From DATKMG01 sp035541995 (GTDB taxonomy: Bacteria > Acidobacteriota > Terriglobia > Versatilivoradales > Versatilivoraceae), in the NCBI GenBank assembly GCA_035541995.1, contig DATKMG010000225.1, positions 1 through 9,451 of the forward strand: 9,451 nt of DNA, in the 5' to 3' direction. Positions 1 through 5,540 of this stretch are shown here, piece by piece (positions within the stretch are counted from its first letter, which is position 1; every line of letters starts with the position of its first letter). Both the position numbers and the translations under genes were made by a program. The notes beneath the pieces are model-generated. The model saw only the letters and a program-made list of their open reading frames with translations, was not told the DNA's origin and did no database searches.

Positions 1-52
1 CTTCACCTTTCACCAGTTGAATTAGATCGGATTTGTCTGAGTCTTCTTTCAT
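1..52 (-). CDS. 5' end of an unrecognised gene downstream of fliS (truncated by window edge)
   Basis: An ATG at 52-50 on the minus strand opens a frame that stays open to the window edge and reads MKEDSDKSDLIQLVKGE. It lies 59 nt beyond the fliS stop codon in the same direction, so it is placed as the next gene of the flaG-fliD-fliS transcription unit. The peptide is hydrophilic and charged. It has no signal peptide and does not resemble the start of CsrA, FliW or FlgM as far as I can judge. The Shine-Dalgarno is weak, with only a TTGAG-like stretch upstream. Seventeen codons are too few to assign a family. A short accessory flagellar protein such as a FliT-like chaperone is possible by position only, and the reading frame could also be chance. 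Confidence 0.4.
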   Translation of the reverse strand, partial: MKEDSDKSDLIQLVKGE

Positions 53-111
53 AGCTGCTCAAGGTAATCGGGCGAAAGCGATCGAACCACTTTGGTGTTG
101 AGACCCGGTAT

Positions 112-585
112 TTATCCCACTACTTGCAATGATGAAGTTCCGACCTTGTGAGGATCCGATATAAGGTCCGACATTCCACCGACGTGTGGTAACACTGACG
201 GTGATGCCGGGGAACTTCCTTTTTTGGCAACCTCTGCCCATGCGGAATGAAGGATCCTCAAGAGTTTGATGACTTCATCAAGCGGACGGGCGTCGAGCCG
301 TGTGCTGGACTCGATGATTCTTTCCGTCATGTAAGTGTATAGACGGTTCAGCGACCCTGCGATTTCGCCCCCTTCTTCGAGCCGCAAAGTACTCTGGAGT
401 TCACCGAGGACGGCCAGAGCTCGGTCGACGCCTGTAGCCTTACCGACCAAGTTTTTGCTCTCGATGGAACTCCTAGCTTGAGTCAGGAAGCGGATGGCCC
501 CCTCGTAAAGCATAACCACCAATTTGAGTTCGTTTGAAGTATTCACTTCAACCTGTTGATAAATGTTGCTAGCTGACGTGGTCAT
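112..585 (-). CDS. fliS: FliS, flagellin export chaperone
   Basis: This 157-residue protein opens with the FliS signature: a YQQ-V segment at residues 9-13, then NELKLVVMLYEGAIRFLTQA at about 18-37, matching the family pattern of a Tyr-rich N-terminus followed by a helix containing LMLYDGAIRFL. FliS is a small cytosolic helical-bundle chaperone. It binds the C-terminal helix of unpolymerised flagellin, prevents premature assembly and delivers it to the flagellar export gate. The helical core covers about residues 5-122. The last 35 residues are Ser/Pro/Gly-rich and look disordered, which makes the protein somewhat longer than the usual 125-135 residues. The ATG at 585 is preceded by GGGAGAG at good spacing. 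It follows fliD with a 54-nt gap and lies in the usual fliD-fliS order, so co-transcription with flaG and fliD is likely. Confidence 0.95.
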   Translation of the reverse strand: MTTSASNIYQQVEVNTSNELKLVVMLYEGAIRFLTQARSSIESKNLVGKATGVDRALAVLGELQSTLRLEEGGEIAGSLNRLYTYMTERIIESSTRLDARPLDEVIKLLRILHSAWAEVAKKGSSPASPSVLPHVGGMSDLISDPHKVGTSSLQVVG

Positions 586-639
586 GTCTCTCCCAAACCT
601 TGAATCCGTGCTCGCTGTGGGGATTGAGGAACATTTGCC

Positions 640-2013
640 TTAGAACAGGCGATATTGATTATCCAGTGCGCTCAACGCGCTAACTTGGGAATTTAGCTGG
701 CTGATGGCCTGGTCTGCAGCCGTAAATTGCTGCTGCAGGTCTTGCTGGTAAAGGGAAAGCTGCGACTGCAAAGTCTGAATCCGCGTATCATAGGAGCTGA
801 TGGTAGACTGGAGCCGACTCTCCGTTCCGTCGATGCTCCCTCCAGATTCGGTATAGCCATTGATAGCATTGCTGACTTGAGCCGCAAGTCCAGAGGCCCC
901 TGTGAGAAGGGTCTTGACGTCATCGCGGTGATTAGCCAGGGCGTCACTCAACATCGCGTCGTCGATCTGGAGTTTTCCGTCGCGGTCCAACCCGATCCCG
1001 ATCTGTGAGAGGTACTGAAAGGTCCCCGAGTTTGGGTGGGCCGAGATAAGAAGGCTCCTGAGTTCGCGGTTGGCGCCGCGAAGTAGCGGGTCTCCTTGCA
1101 AAACGTTGGAGCTGCCCGTTGTCTGTTGTTTGGTGAAATCGTCGAAACTGTTGAATGCGGTCACAAGTGCCGTAATGTTTGTCATCAAACTGGAATCATC
1201 TTCCGAAACCGTGACAGAAGCAGGGCCCTCCTTGAATAAATTAAGTGTCAGGCCCGGGATCGCGTCCGCTACGCTGGTCGAGCTGTTCTTGATGGTGATA
1301 CCGTTATACGTGAACACGCTGTCCTTTGCAGTTCCAGAGGAAGGATCCGTGCTCAGGTTTAAATTGAAGTCGCCCGTGTACACCAGATTATCATTCCATG
1401 AGAAATCATGTTGGGTCCCTGTCGAAGTACTCGTTAAAACAAGGCGAAAGGGACGGTTTGGATCGACCCCGTCATTGATGATCGATGCGGTTACTCCAGT
1501 ATCAGCCTTTCTTGCATTCAATGCATCCCGAAACTGTGCCAGAGTCTGAACTCCAGTCAGGTCGATATTGATGGGGGTGCCACCATGTGGAGTAATAGAA
1601 AAGCTACCTCCATTGATAACCGGTGCATTGATATCGGCTACTCTCCCGTATGTGGGGGTTTGGCCCCCGCTGTTGTCAGTGCTGGTAGTCACCTGGGGAC
1701 GTGCGAGCGTGTTCACGACGATGTTGAATATTCCCATTTGGGCGGAAGAATCGGCTGAGACGCCCAAGACTGTGGAATCAGAAGAAGAGGCATTTATTTG
1801 ATCGTACGTGCTCTCAGACGAGAGGTCATCGAATGCGGTTTTCAGACTGGAAAGACTCGTGCTAAAGCTCCCATAGGTTGTTAACTTGGTCTGTGCCGTG
1901 CTTTTCTGGGTGTTGAGGTCAGTGATGGGTTGCTGCGCAGCCTGAACCATGATATTGATGATCGACTGAAAGTCAATGCCATTAAAGCCGCTCAAAGTTA
2001 TAGGCGAACTCAT
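640..2013 (-). CDS. fliD: FliD, flagellar filament cap (hook-associated protein 2)
   Basis: This is a filament-capping protein of about 457 residues, a normal length for FliD. FliD forms the cap complex at the tip of the filament and folds exported flagellin into place; it is secreted through the flagellar type III apparatus without a cleaved signal peptide. The N-terminal D0/D1 segment (about residues 8-105) has the typical GFNGIDFQSIINIMVQAAQQ start. The middle is Ser/Thr/Asp-rich and variable. The last 90 residues form the expected coiled coil, ending in a FliD-like AADQAISQLNSQVSAL segment. Two ATGs are adjacent (2016 and 2013). The GGAG at 2024-2021 is 4 nt from the first and 7 nt from the second, so the second is preferred. 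The gene lies between flaG and fliS, as in many flagellar clusters. No cysteine is present, as is common for exported axial proteins. Confidence 0.96.
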   Translation of the reverse strand: MSSPITLSGFNGIDFQSIINIMVQAAQQPITDLNTQKSTAQTKLTTYGSFSTSLSSLKTAFDDLSSESTYDQINASSSDSTVLGVSADSSAQMGIFNIVVNTLARPQVTTSTDNSGGQTPTYGRVADINAPVINGGSFSITPHGGTPINIDLTGVQTLAQFRDALNARKADTGVTASIINDGVDPNRPFRLVLTSTSTGTQHDFSWNDNLVYTGDFNLNLSTDPSSGTAKDSVFTYNGITIKNSSTSVADAIPGLTLNLFKEGPASVTVSEDDSSLMTNITALVTAFNSFDDFTKQQTTGSSNVLQGDPLLRGANRELRSLLISAHPNSGTFQYLSQIGIGLDRDGKLQIDDAMLSDALANHRDDVKTLLTGASGLAAQVSNAINGYTESGGSIDGTESRLQSTISSYDTRIQTLQSQLSLYQQDLQQQFTAADQAISQLNSQVSALSALDNQYRLF

Positions 2014-2096
2014 CATTCTTCTCCGGTCGCGACAAGTTTAGACAGACCAACAGCGCTTCAGTTCGTTACCCGTTACTCGGATGCAACCCCGTACGA

Positions 2097-2483
2097 TTAT
2101 GCCATTTCATCAAGAAATCCCACGTTCATCTTCTTCATATTTCTGGCCAGCCTTAGAATCTCTTCCGGAGGGATCTGACGGATAACTTCCTTTGTCTTGG
2201 AGTCGAGTATCTTCACCACAATTTGATGAGTCGCTTTGTCGACTCCGACAGAAAGTTCGCTGGTGCCGGGATCATGCCCTTCGATATGTTTCTCCGCCGC
2301 GCGAAGAAACTCCTCCATTTCCTTTTTCTTGCTGTCTTCGCTGGATCGCGGAACCAGTGCCGTCTGTTGTTGGGACGGCGTCTGTGTGCCGCTGGAAGGA
2401 GCCAGCGGCTTAGATGGAGTTGAGATCTCCGGATAAACTGTTGTCGGGCTGATTGAGCCAGGTTGGATACCTATAGCAGCCAT
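2097..2483 (-). CDS. flaG: FlaG family flagellar protein
   Basis: This 128-residue protein has the FlaG C-terminal core at about residues 75-128: a beta-rich SVGVDKATHQIVVKILD stretch, then the diagnostic KEVIRQIPPEEILRLARNM motif and a closing GFLDEMA. The first 50 residues are Pro/Ser/Thr-rich and probably disordered, as is usual for the family. FlaG is encoded next to fliD in many bacteria. In Pseudomonas, Vibrio and Campylobacter relatives its loss alters filament length, but its molecular role is poorly defined. The start ATG at 2483 has a strong AGGGGGAA Shine-Dalgarno sequence just upstream. The gene is followed by fliD after an 80-nt gap and is separated from fliC by a strong hairpin. 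It may therefore have its own promoter or depend on readthrough from fliC; I see no convincing promoter in the gap. Confidence 0.93.
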   Translation of the reverse strand: MAAIGIQPGSISPTTVYPEISTPSKPLAPSSGTQTPSQQQTALVPRSSEDSKKKEMEEFLRAAEKHIEGHDPGTSELSVGVDKATHQIVVKILDSKTKEVIRQIPPEEILRLARNMKKMNVGFLDEMA

Positions 2484-2550
2484 GGCCGTTCCCCCTAACT
2501 AACATTACCAACAACCTGATGCCATCCCTCTCAGGTCACCTGCGAGAAAG

Positions 2551-2581
2551 GACCCGGTGAGGGCAATTCCCTCACCGGGTC
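2551..2581 (-). terminator. Hairpin terminator downstream of fliC
   Basis: A perfect 13-bp inverted repeat (arm GACCCGGTGAGGG, 5-nt loop) lies 33 nt beyond the fliC stop codon. On the minus strand it is followed by CTTTCTC, a short pyrimidine run rather than a clean T tract. It is the strongest hairpin seen in the window and is placed to end or attenuate the highly expressed flagellin transcript, or to protect its 3' end. Partial readthrough into flaG-fliD-fliS would give high flagellin and low cap and chaperone levels. Confidence 0.8.
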
Positions 2582-2613
2582 AAAGACCTAAACTCACGAG
2601 GGTCATGTCCCGG

Positions 2614-3426
2614 CTACCTTAAAAGGGACAGAACGGAGGAACTAGCCTGGTTGGCCTGAGCCAGGGAGGCCAGCCCACTTTGAGTCAGGATGTTGTAGCG
2701 AGTCAGGTTCGCGCTTTCTTCGGCCATGTTGGCGTCGCGAATTCGGCTCTCGGCAGCCGTTTTATTCACGACCTGGGACTGCGCCAGACTGATGGCGAAT
2801 TGCAGACGGTTCTGAGCAGAACCCACCTGGCCTTGCACTGTACCCAGGGTGGTGATGGCAGCAGAAAGAGCGGTGATTGCCGTCTGTGCGTTGCCTGGAG
2901 TGTCAATGCTGTTGGTGTTGAGAGCAAGGGCAGTAGTGTCAATCTGGTTGTAGGCTATGCTCACCTGGCCATTGGCAGCTGTAGATTCCGAGCTGACGAA
3001 GATGGTGAAAGACGTAGCGGCTCCGGCCAGATTCGCCACAGAAGCCTCCCGGTTGATTTCACTCATGACACTGGCAAATTCGTCGTTCAACACACTGCGA
3101 TTCAATCCGGCATTGCCCTGAGATGCCGATTGGCTGGCTAGTACGGCAGCCCGATCTAGAAGGTTCGAAATGTTGTTCAATGCGCCATCGACGATCTGCA
3201 AACGGCTAATACCATCATTGGCATTACGCACGCCTACTGTGAGAATGGCTACATCTGAACGGTACTTGTTGGCCACCGCTAAACCGGCGGCATCGTCGGC
3301 GGACTGGTTAATTCGCAGACCGCTGGACAAACGTGCTAGGGTCTGCTGCAATCCTAGGTTGGTTTGATAGAGTTTTGCTTGAGCGTTAACAGAATTGATG
3401 TTGTTAACTACTGAAAAGCTACCCAT
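2614..3426 (-). CDS. fliC: Flagellin, short form
   Basis: This 270-residue flagellin is the subunit of the flagellar filament. The N-terminal D0/D1 region (residues 1-135) carries LARLSSGLRIN at 30-40 and SADDAAGLAVANK at 42-54. The C-terminal D1/D0 region (about 195-270) carries the SRIRDANMAEESANLTRYNI helix and ends SVLSLLR. Between them is only a short Ser/Thr-rich spacer (about 137-193), so the exposed D2/D3 domains of long flagellins are missing. The many serines and threonines there and the absence of cysteine suit an O-glycosylated, secreted subunit. The ATG at 3426 is chosen because GGAGG sits 6 nt upstream and the protein then starts exactly as flagellins do; an in-frame upstream ATG at 3504 falls in the leader. 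Transcription is from the sigma-28 promoter at 3520-3546, and translation is probably controlled by the leader hairpins. Confidence 0.97.
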   Translation of the reverse strand: MGSFSVVNNINSVNAQAKLYQTNLGLQQTLARLSSGLRINQSADDAAGLAVANKYRSDVAILTVGVRNANDGISRLQIVDGALNNISNLLDRAAVLASQSASQGNAGLNRSVLNDEFASVMSEINREASVANLAGAATSFTIFVSSESTAANGQVSIAYNQIDTTALALNTNSIDTPGNAQTAITALSAAITTLGTVQGQVGSAQNRLQFAISLAQSQVVNKTAAESRIRDANMAEESANLTRYNILTQSGLASLAQANQASSSVLSLLR

Positions 3427-3429
3427 GAT

Positions 3430-3443
3430 AATCCTCCATGATT
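3430..3443 (-). promoter_or_regulatory. fliC Shine-Dalgarno in a small hairpin, candidate CsrA site 2
   Basis: On the minus-strand RNA, AAUC and GAUU can pair (4 bp) around the hexaloop AUGGAG, which overlaps the GGAGG Shine-Dalgarno sequence of fliC. The loop fits the ANGGAN core recognised by CsrA/RsmE proteins. The stem is weak on its own and would depend on protein binding. Confidence 0.5.
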
Positions 3444-3447
3444 GTGG

Positions 3448-3469
3448 TTCCAGGCATCCATGCCTGGAA
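3448..3469 (-). promoter_or_regulatory. fliC leader hairpin, candidate CsrA site 1
   Basis: A perfect inverted repeat with 10-bp arms (TTCCAGGCAT, 2-nt centre) lies 21 nt upstream of the fliC start codon, inside the predicted leader of about 87 nt. As RNA it would fold as an 8-bp stem with the hexaloop AUGGAU, again ANGGAN. The two GGA triplets of sites 1 and 2 are 22 nt apart, within the range that one CsrA dimer can bridge. The hairpin could also simply protect the mRNA from 5' decay. Confidence 0.6.
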
Positions 3470-3510
3470 TTTGGTTTTGTGAGCCTAACCTCACCCACCC
3501 TCATTCGGGC

Positions 3511-3539
3511 TTGACCTTTCTATCGGCCAAGGGTGTTAT
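3511..3539 (+). promoter_or_regulatory. Possible sigma-70 promoter for the TPR-glycosyltransferase gene
   Basis: TTGACC (3511-3516) is followed after 17 nt by TGTTAT (3534-3539): five and four matches of six to the housekeeping consensus at ideal spacing. Transcription would start near 3546, ahead of the ATG at 3593. It physically overlaps the oppositely directed fliC sigma-28 promoter. The match is only moderate. Confidence 0.3.
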
Positions 3540-3546
3540 TACTTTA
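3520..3546 (-). promoter_or_regulatory. Sigma-28 (FliA) promoter of fliC
   Basis: On the minus strand, TAAA (3546-3543) is followed by exactly 15 nt and then GCCGATAG (3527-3520). This matches the flagellar sigma-28 consensus TAAA-N15-GCCGATAA at 11 of 12 positions. The predicted start is near 3513, giving a leader of about 87 nt for the flagellin gene. The placement directly upstream of fliC makes this a late-class flagellar promoter. Confidence 0.92.
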
Positions 3547-3592
3547 AAGAAAAAAAGGCCGTCCGCACCAATCCATCAATCTTCAGTTTGAG

Positions 3593-5458
3593 ATGAATAG
3601 GATCAATTTGCGCTATAAGCTCGCCTTGGGAACTGCCGATACCATTGAATCGAGGAGAGCAGTAATAGTTGTTTTATCTGAAATGTTAGCACTATCCAAG
3701 GTAGATCCAATTCTTACTGAAGCCACGGATTGCTTTCTGTCTGGGAACCTTTCGAAATCGGAAGTTCTTTGTGCAGAATTCCTGCAATCGACCCCAAACC
3801 ATGCCTTAGGAGTTTTCCTGCAGGGACTAATCTTAAGTGAAAAACGCATGCCAGAGGCCGCTCTGCCCTTCGTTGAGCAAGCTGTCATTTTGGAACCTGA
3901 AAACTTCAGTTTTCACCTGACTCTAGCGAACCTAAGGGCGCAGCTCGGTCAACAGATTAAGGCACGCCACGCCATGTTGACCGCCAAAAGTCTTTGCCCC
4001 AGGGATTTTCACATGCTCCTCGATCTCGCCTCCAGCCTGGAAAAAGCGCATCTCCTGCGAGAGGCGCAACACTGTTACCAACAAGCCATTCAATTGGATC
4101 CTAGCCAGGCTATTGCACACTATGGCCTAGCAGCCGTGTTGACTGAGATCGGCGACCATGAAGGGGCGATAAAGTCTTACAGGAAATCTCTAGAATGTGA
4201 TGCGAGACATACTTCAAGTTACAACAACCTGGCCAATCTCCTGGCCATGCTGGGACGGTTTGAGGAAGCAGAACAATGCTATCTGCAAGGTCTCCGTGCG
4301 GATCCCAATCATGCGGAGATCTGCTTCAATCTGGCTAATCTGTATGTAACGAAAGGTCGTCTCCCTGAAGCAGATCGATTCTACCGAAAAGCTACTGCAA
4401 TTCGGCCAAGTCTGGTTGAGGCCTGGGACAGCCTCGGGACAGTGCTGAACGATAGTGGACACAGTGAGGACGCACTTCCTTGTTTTAACGCAGCCCTCGA
4501 GTTAAAGCCTAACTGGCCGCAGGCACTGTGGAACAAGGCAATTACTCTGCTAAAGATGGGCCGCTTTCAAGAGGGCTGGGAAGCATATGAAAGCCGACAC
4601 CAAATCCACCGGATCATCCCGCCCCGATGCTTTCAAGCACCCCGATGGGAAGGCCAGCCTTTTCAAGAAGAGAAATTACTGCTGGTAGCTGAACAAGGCC
4701 TCGGAGATACCATCCAATTCGTCCGCTACGTCGCACAGGCTAAAACCCTTGGGGGACAAATCCTGTTGGAATGCCAGTCTCGCCTGGCTCGTTTGATGAG
4801 GTCCCATCCTGCGATTGACCAGGTTCTTACAAGAGGCGAAGAGTTGACCGAATATCATTGGTACTGCCCACTCATGAGCCTGCCTCACATAATGAAAACA
4901 ACGCTGGCCACGATTCCACGAGATGTCCCCTATCTCAATGTCGAGAATCCTGTCCAATTTCCCCTTTCAAAAAGATTACACGTGGGATTGGCATGGGCTG
5001 GAAATTCCAAGCATGCTTATGATAGTCGCAGAAGTTGTCGGTTACTGGATTTGTCTGGATTGTTCGATGTTCAAGGAATCCAATGGATCAACTTGCAGCA
5101 GCCATTTCCTGAGATAGACCTACACGCTGCTGGAAACCACTTTGAATTGCAGCCGAGAGACCATCAGTGTGAAGACCTGTATGAAACCGCACAATGGATT
5201 AGCAGCCTGGACCTCGTTATAACCGTTGATACGGTAGTCGCCCACCTTGCCGGGGCTTTGAATGTGCCAGTATGGATTTTGCTTTCAACTGCTTGTGATT
5301 GGCGCTGGCTGACTGAACGAGAGGACAGCCCCTGGTATCCGAGCGCCATTCTTTTCCGTCAAAAGCAAATGGGGGATTGGAAGGAGGTCGTAGGCAGAGT
5401 AAAAGCACGGCTCCAAGATTTTGCCCACACAAAAGACAAGCGCCAGCCTTCGTCATAG
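3593..5458 (+). CDS. TPR-repeat glycosyltransferase with heptosyltransferase-like GT-B catalytic domain
   Basis: The 621-residue protein has two parts. Residues 38-335 are about eight TPR units, for example AHYGLAAVLTEIGDHEGAIKSY and YNNLANLLAMLGRFEEAEQCY, each ending in the usual -DP or -P. Residues 360-610 are a catalytic domain with VAEQGLGDTIQFVRY (365-379), VGLAWAGNSKHAYDSRRS (464-481), the nucleotide-sugar-site segment TVDTVVAHLAGALNVPVW (544-561) and DWRWLTEREDSPWYP (569-583). This layout is typical of the TPR/GT9-like proteins of environmental bacteria. There is no signal peptide or membrane segment, so it should be cytosolic, with the TPRs likely binding a protein acceptor; flagellin is the obvious candidate from position (inference). 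The start is uncertain: the ATG at 3593 lacks a spaced Shine-Dalgarno, and an in-frame ATG at 3683 would begin just before the conserved region. It is divergent from fliC and converges on the next gene with a 27-nt gap. Confidence 0.88.
   Translation: MNRINLRYKLALGTADTIESRRAVIVVLSEMLALSKVDPILTEATDCFLSGNLSKSEVLCAEFLQSTPNHALGVFLQGLILSEKRMPEAALPFVEQAVILEPENFSFHLTLANLRAQLGQQIKARHAMLTAKSLCPRDFHMLLDLASSLEKAHLLREAQHCYQQAIQLDPSQAIAHYGLAAVLTEIGDHEGAIKSYRKSLECDARHTSSYNNLANLLAMLGRFEEAEQCYLQGLRADPNHAEICFNLANLYVTKGRLPEADRFYRKATAIRPSLVEAWDSLGTVLNDSGHSEDALPCFNAALELKPNWPQALWNKAITLLKMGRFQEGWEAYESRHQIHRIIPPRCFQAPRWEGQPFQEEKLLLVAEQGLGDTIQFVRYVAQAKTLGGQILLECQSRLARLMRSHPAIDQVLTRGEELTEYHWYCPLMSLPHIMKTTLATIPRDVPYLNVENPVQFPLSKRLHVGLAWAGNSKHAYDSRRSCRLLDLSGLFDVQGIQWINLQQPFPEIDLHAAGNHFELQPRDHQCEDLYETAQWISSLDLVITVDTVVAHLAGALNVPVWILLSTACDWRWLTEREDSPWYPSAILFRQKQMGDWKEVVGRVKARLQDFAHTKDKRQPSS
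3616..3642 (+). promoter_or_regulatory. Sigma-28-like element inside the 5' end of the TPR-glycosyltransferase gene
   Basis: On the plus strand TAAG (3616-3619) is followed by exactly 15 nt and then GCCGATAC (3635-3642). This is the sigma-28 pattern with one mismatch in the -35 and one in the last -10 base. Transcription would begin near 3649, downstream of the ATG at 3593 but upstream of the in-frame ATG at 3683. If active, it means the true protein starts at 3683 and the gene is co-regulated with flagellin. A chance match is possible. Confidence 0.4.
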
Positions 5459-5477
5459 TTCCTCGGGTCAAGACCCC

Positions 5478-5540
5478 ATCCCCTGTCACCTGTCGCCTAT
5501 CCCCTTCGCCCTGTTCCCTATTCTCTGCTTCCTATCCCCT
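5478..5540. repeat. Degenerate heptamer tandem repeat array (nine 7-bp units)
   Basis: Nine consecutive 7-bp units follow one another without slippage, each ending in CT and based on ATCCCCT: ATCCCCT, GTCACCT, GTCGCCT, ATCCCCT, TCGCCCT, GTTCCCT, ATTCTCT, GCTTCCT, ATCCCCT. Three units are identical. The array spans the gap between two convergent genes and enters the 3' end of the minus-strand glycosyltransferase, supplying its last 17 codons or so and its stop codon. It resembles in style the short tandemly repeated heptamers known from cyanobacteria, although the unit differs. Confidence 0.8.

Noticed and set aside
59..241. 60-codon minus-strand ORF over the end of fliS
   Set aside because: It lies mostly within fliS in another frame and has no family resemblance or well-placed Shine-Dalgarno.
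1070..1549. 159-codon plus-strand ORF opposite fliD
   Set aside because: It is antisense to a clear FliD coding region and shows no domain, so it is a shadow.
2501..2530. Sigma-54-like TGGCATC upstream of flaG on the minus strand
   Set aside because: The essential GC at the -12 position is absent (GG-N10 is followed by TT), so it is not a credible RpoN site.
2514..2536. Possible CsrA-type hairpin in the flaG leader
   Set aside because: The stem is only 6 bp with an 11-nt loop (GGGA in the loop), which is too weak to claim beside the much clearer fliC case.
3427..3504. Flagellin starting 26 codons earlier at an in-frame ATG (3504)
   Set aside because: The extra residues do not resemble any flagellin N-terminus, they would span the leader hairpin, and the ATG at 3426 has a well-spaced GGAGG and gives the canonical start.
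5465..5477. GGGTCAAGACCC inverted repeat after the TPR-glycosyltransferase stop
   Set aside because: The stem is only four or five base pairs and no T tract follows. It is not convincing as a terminator.
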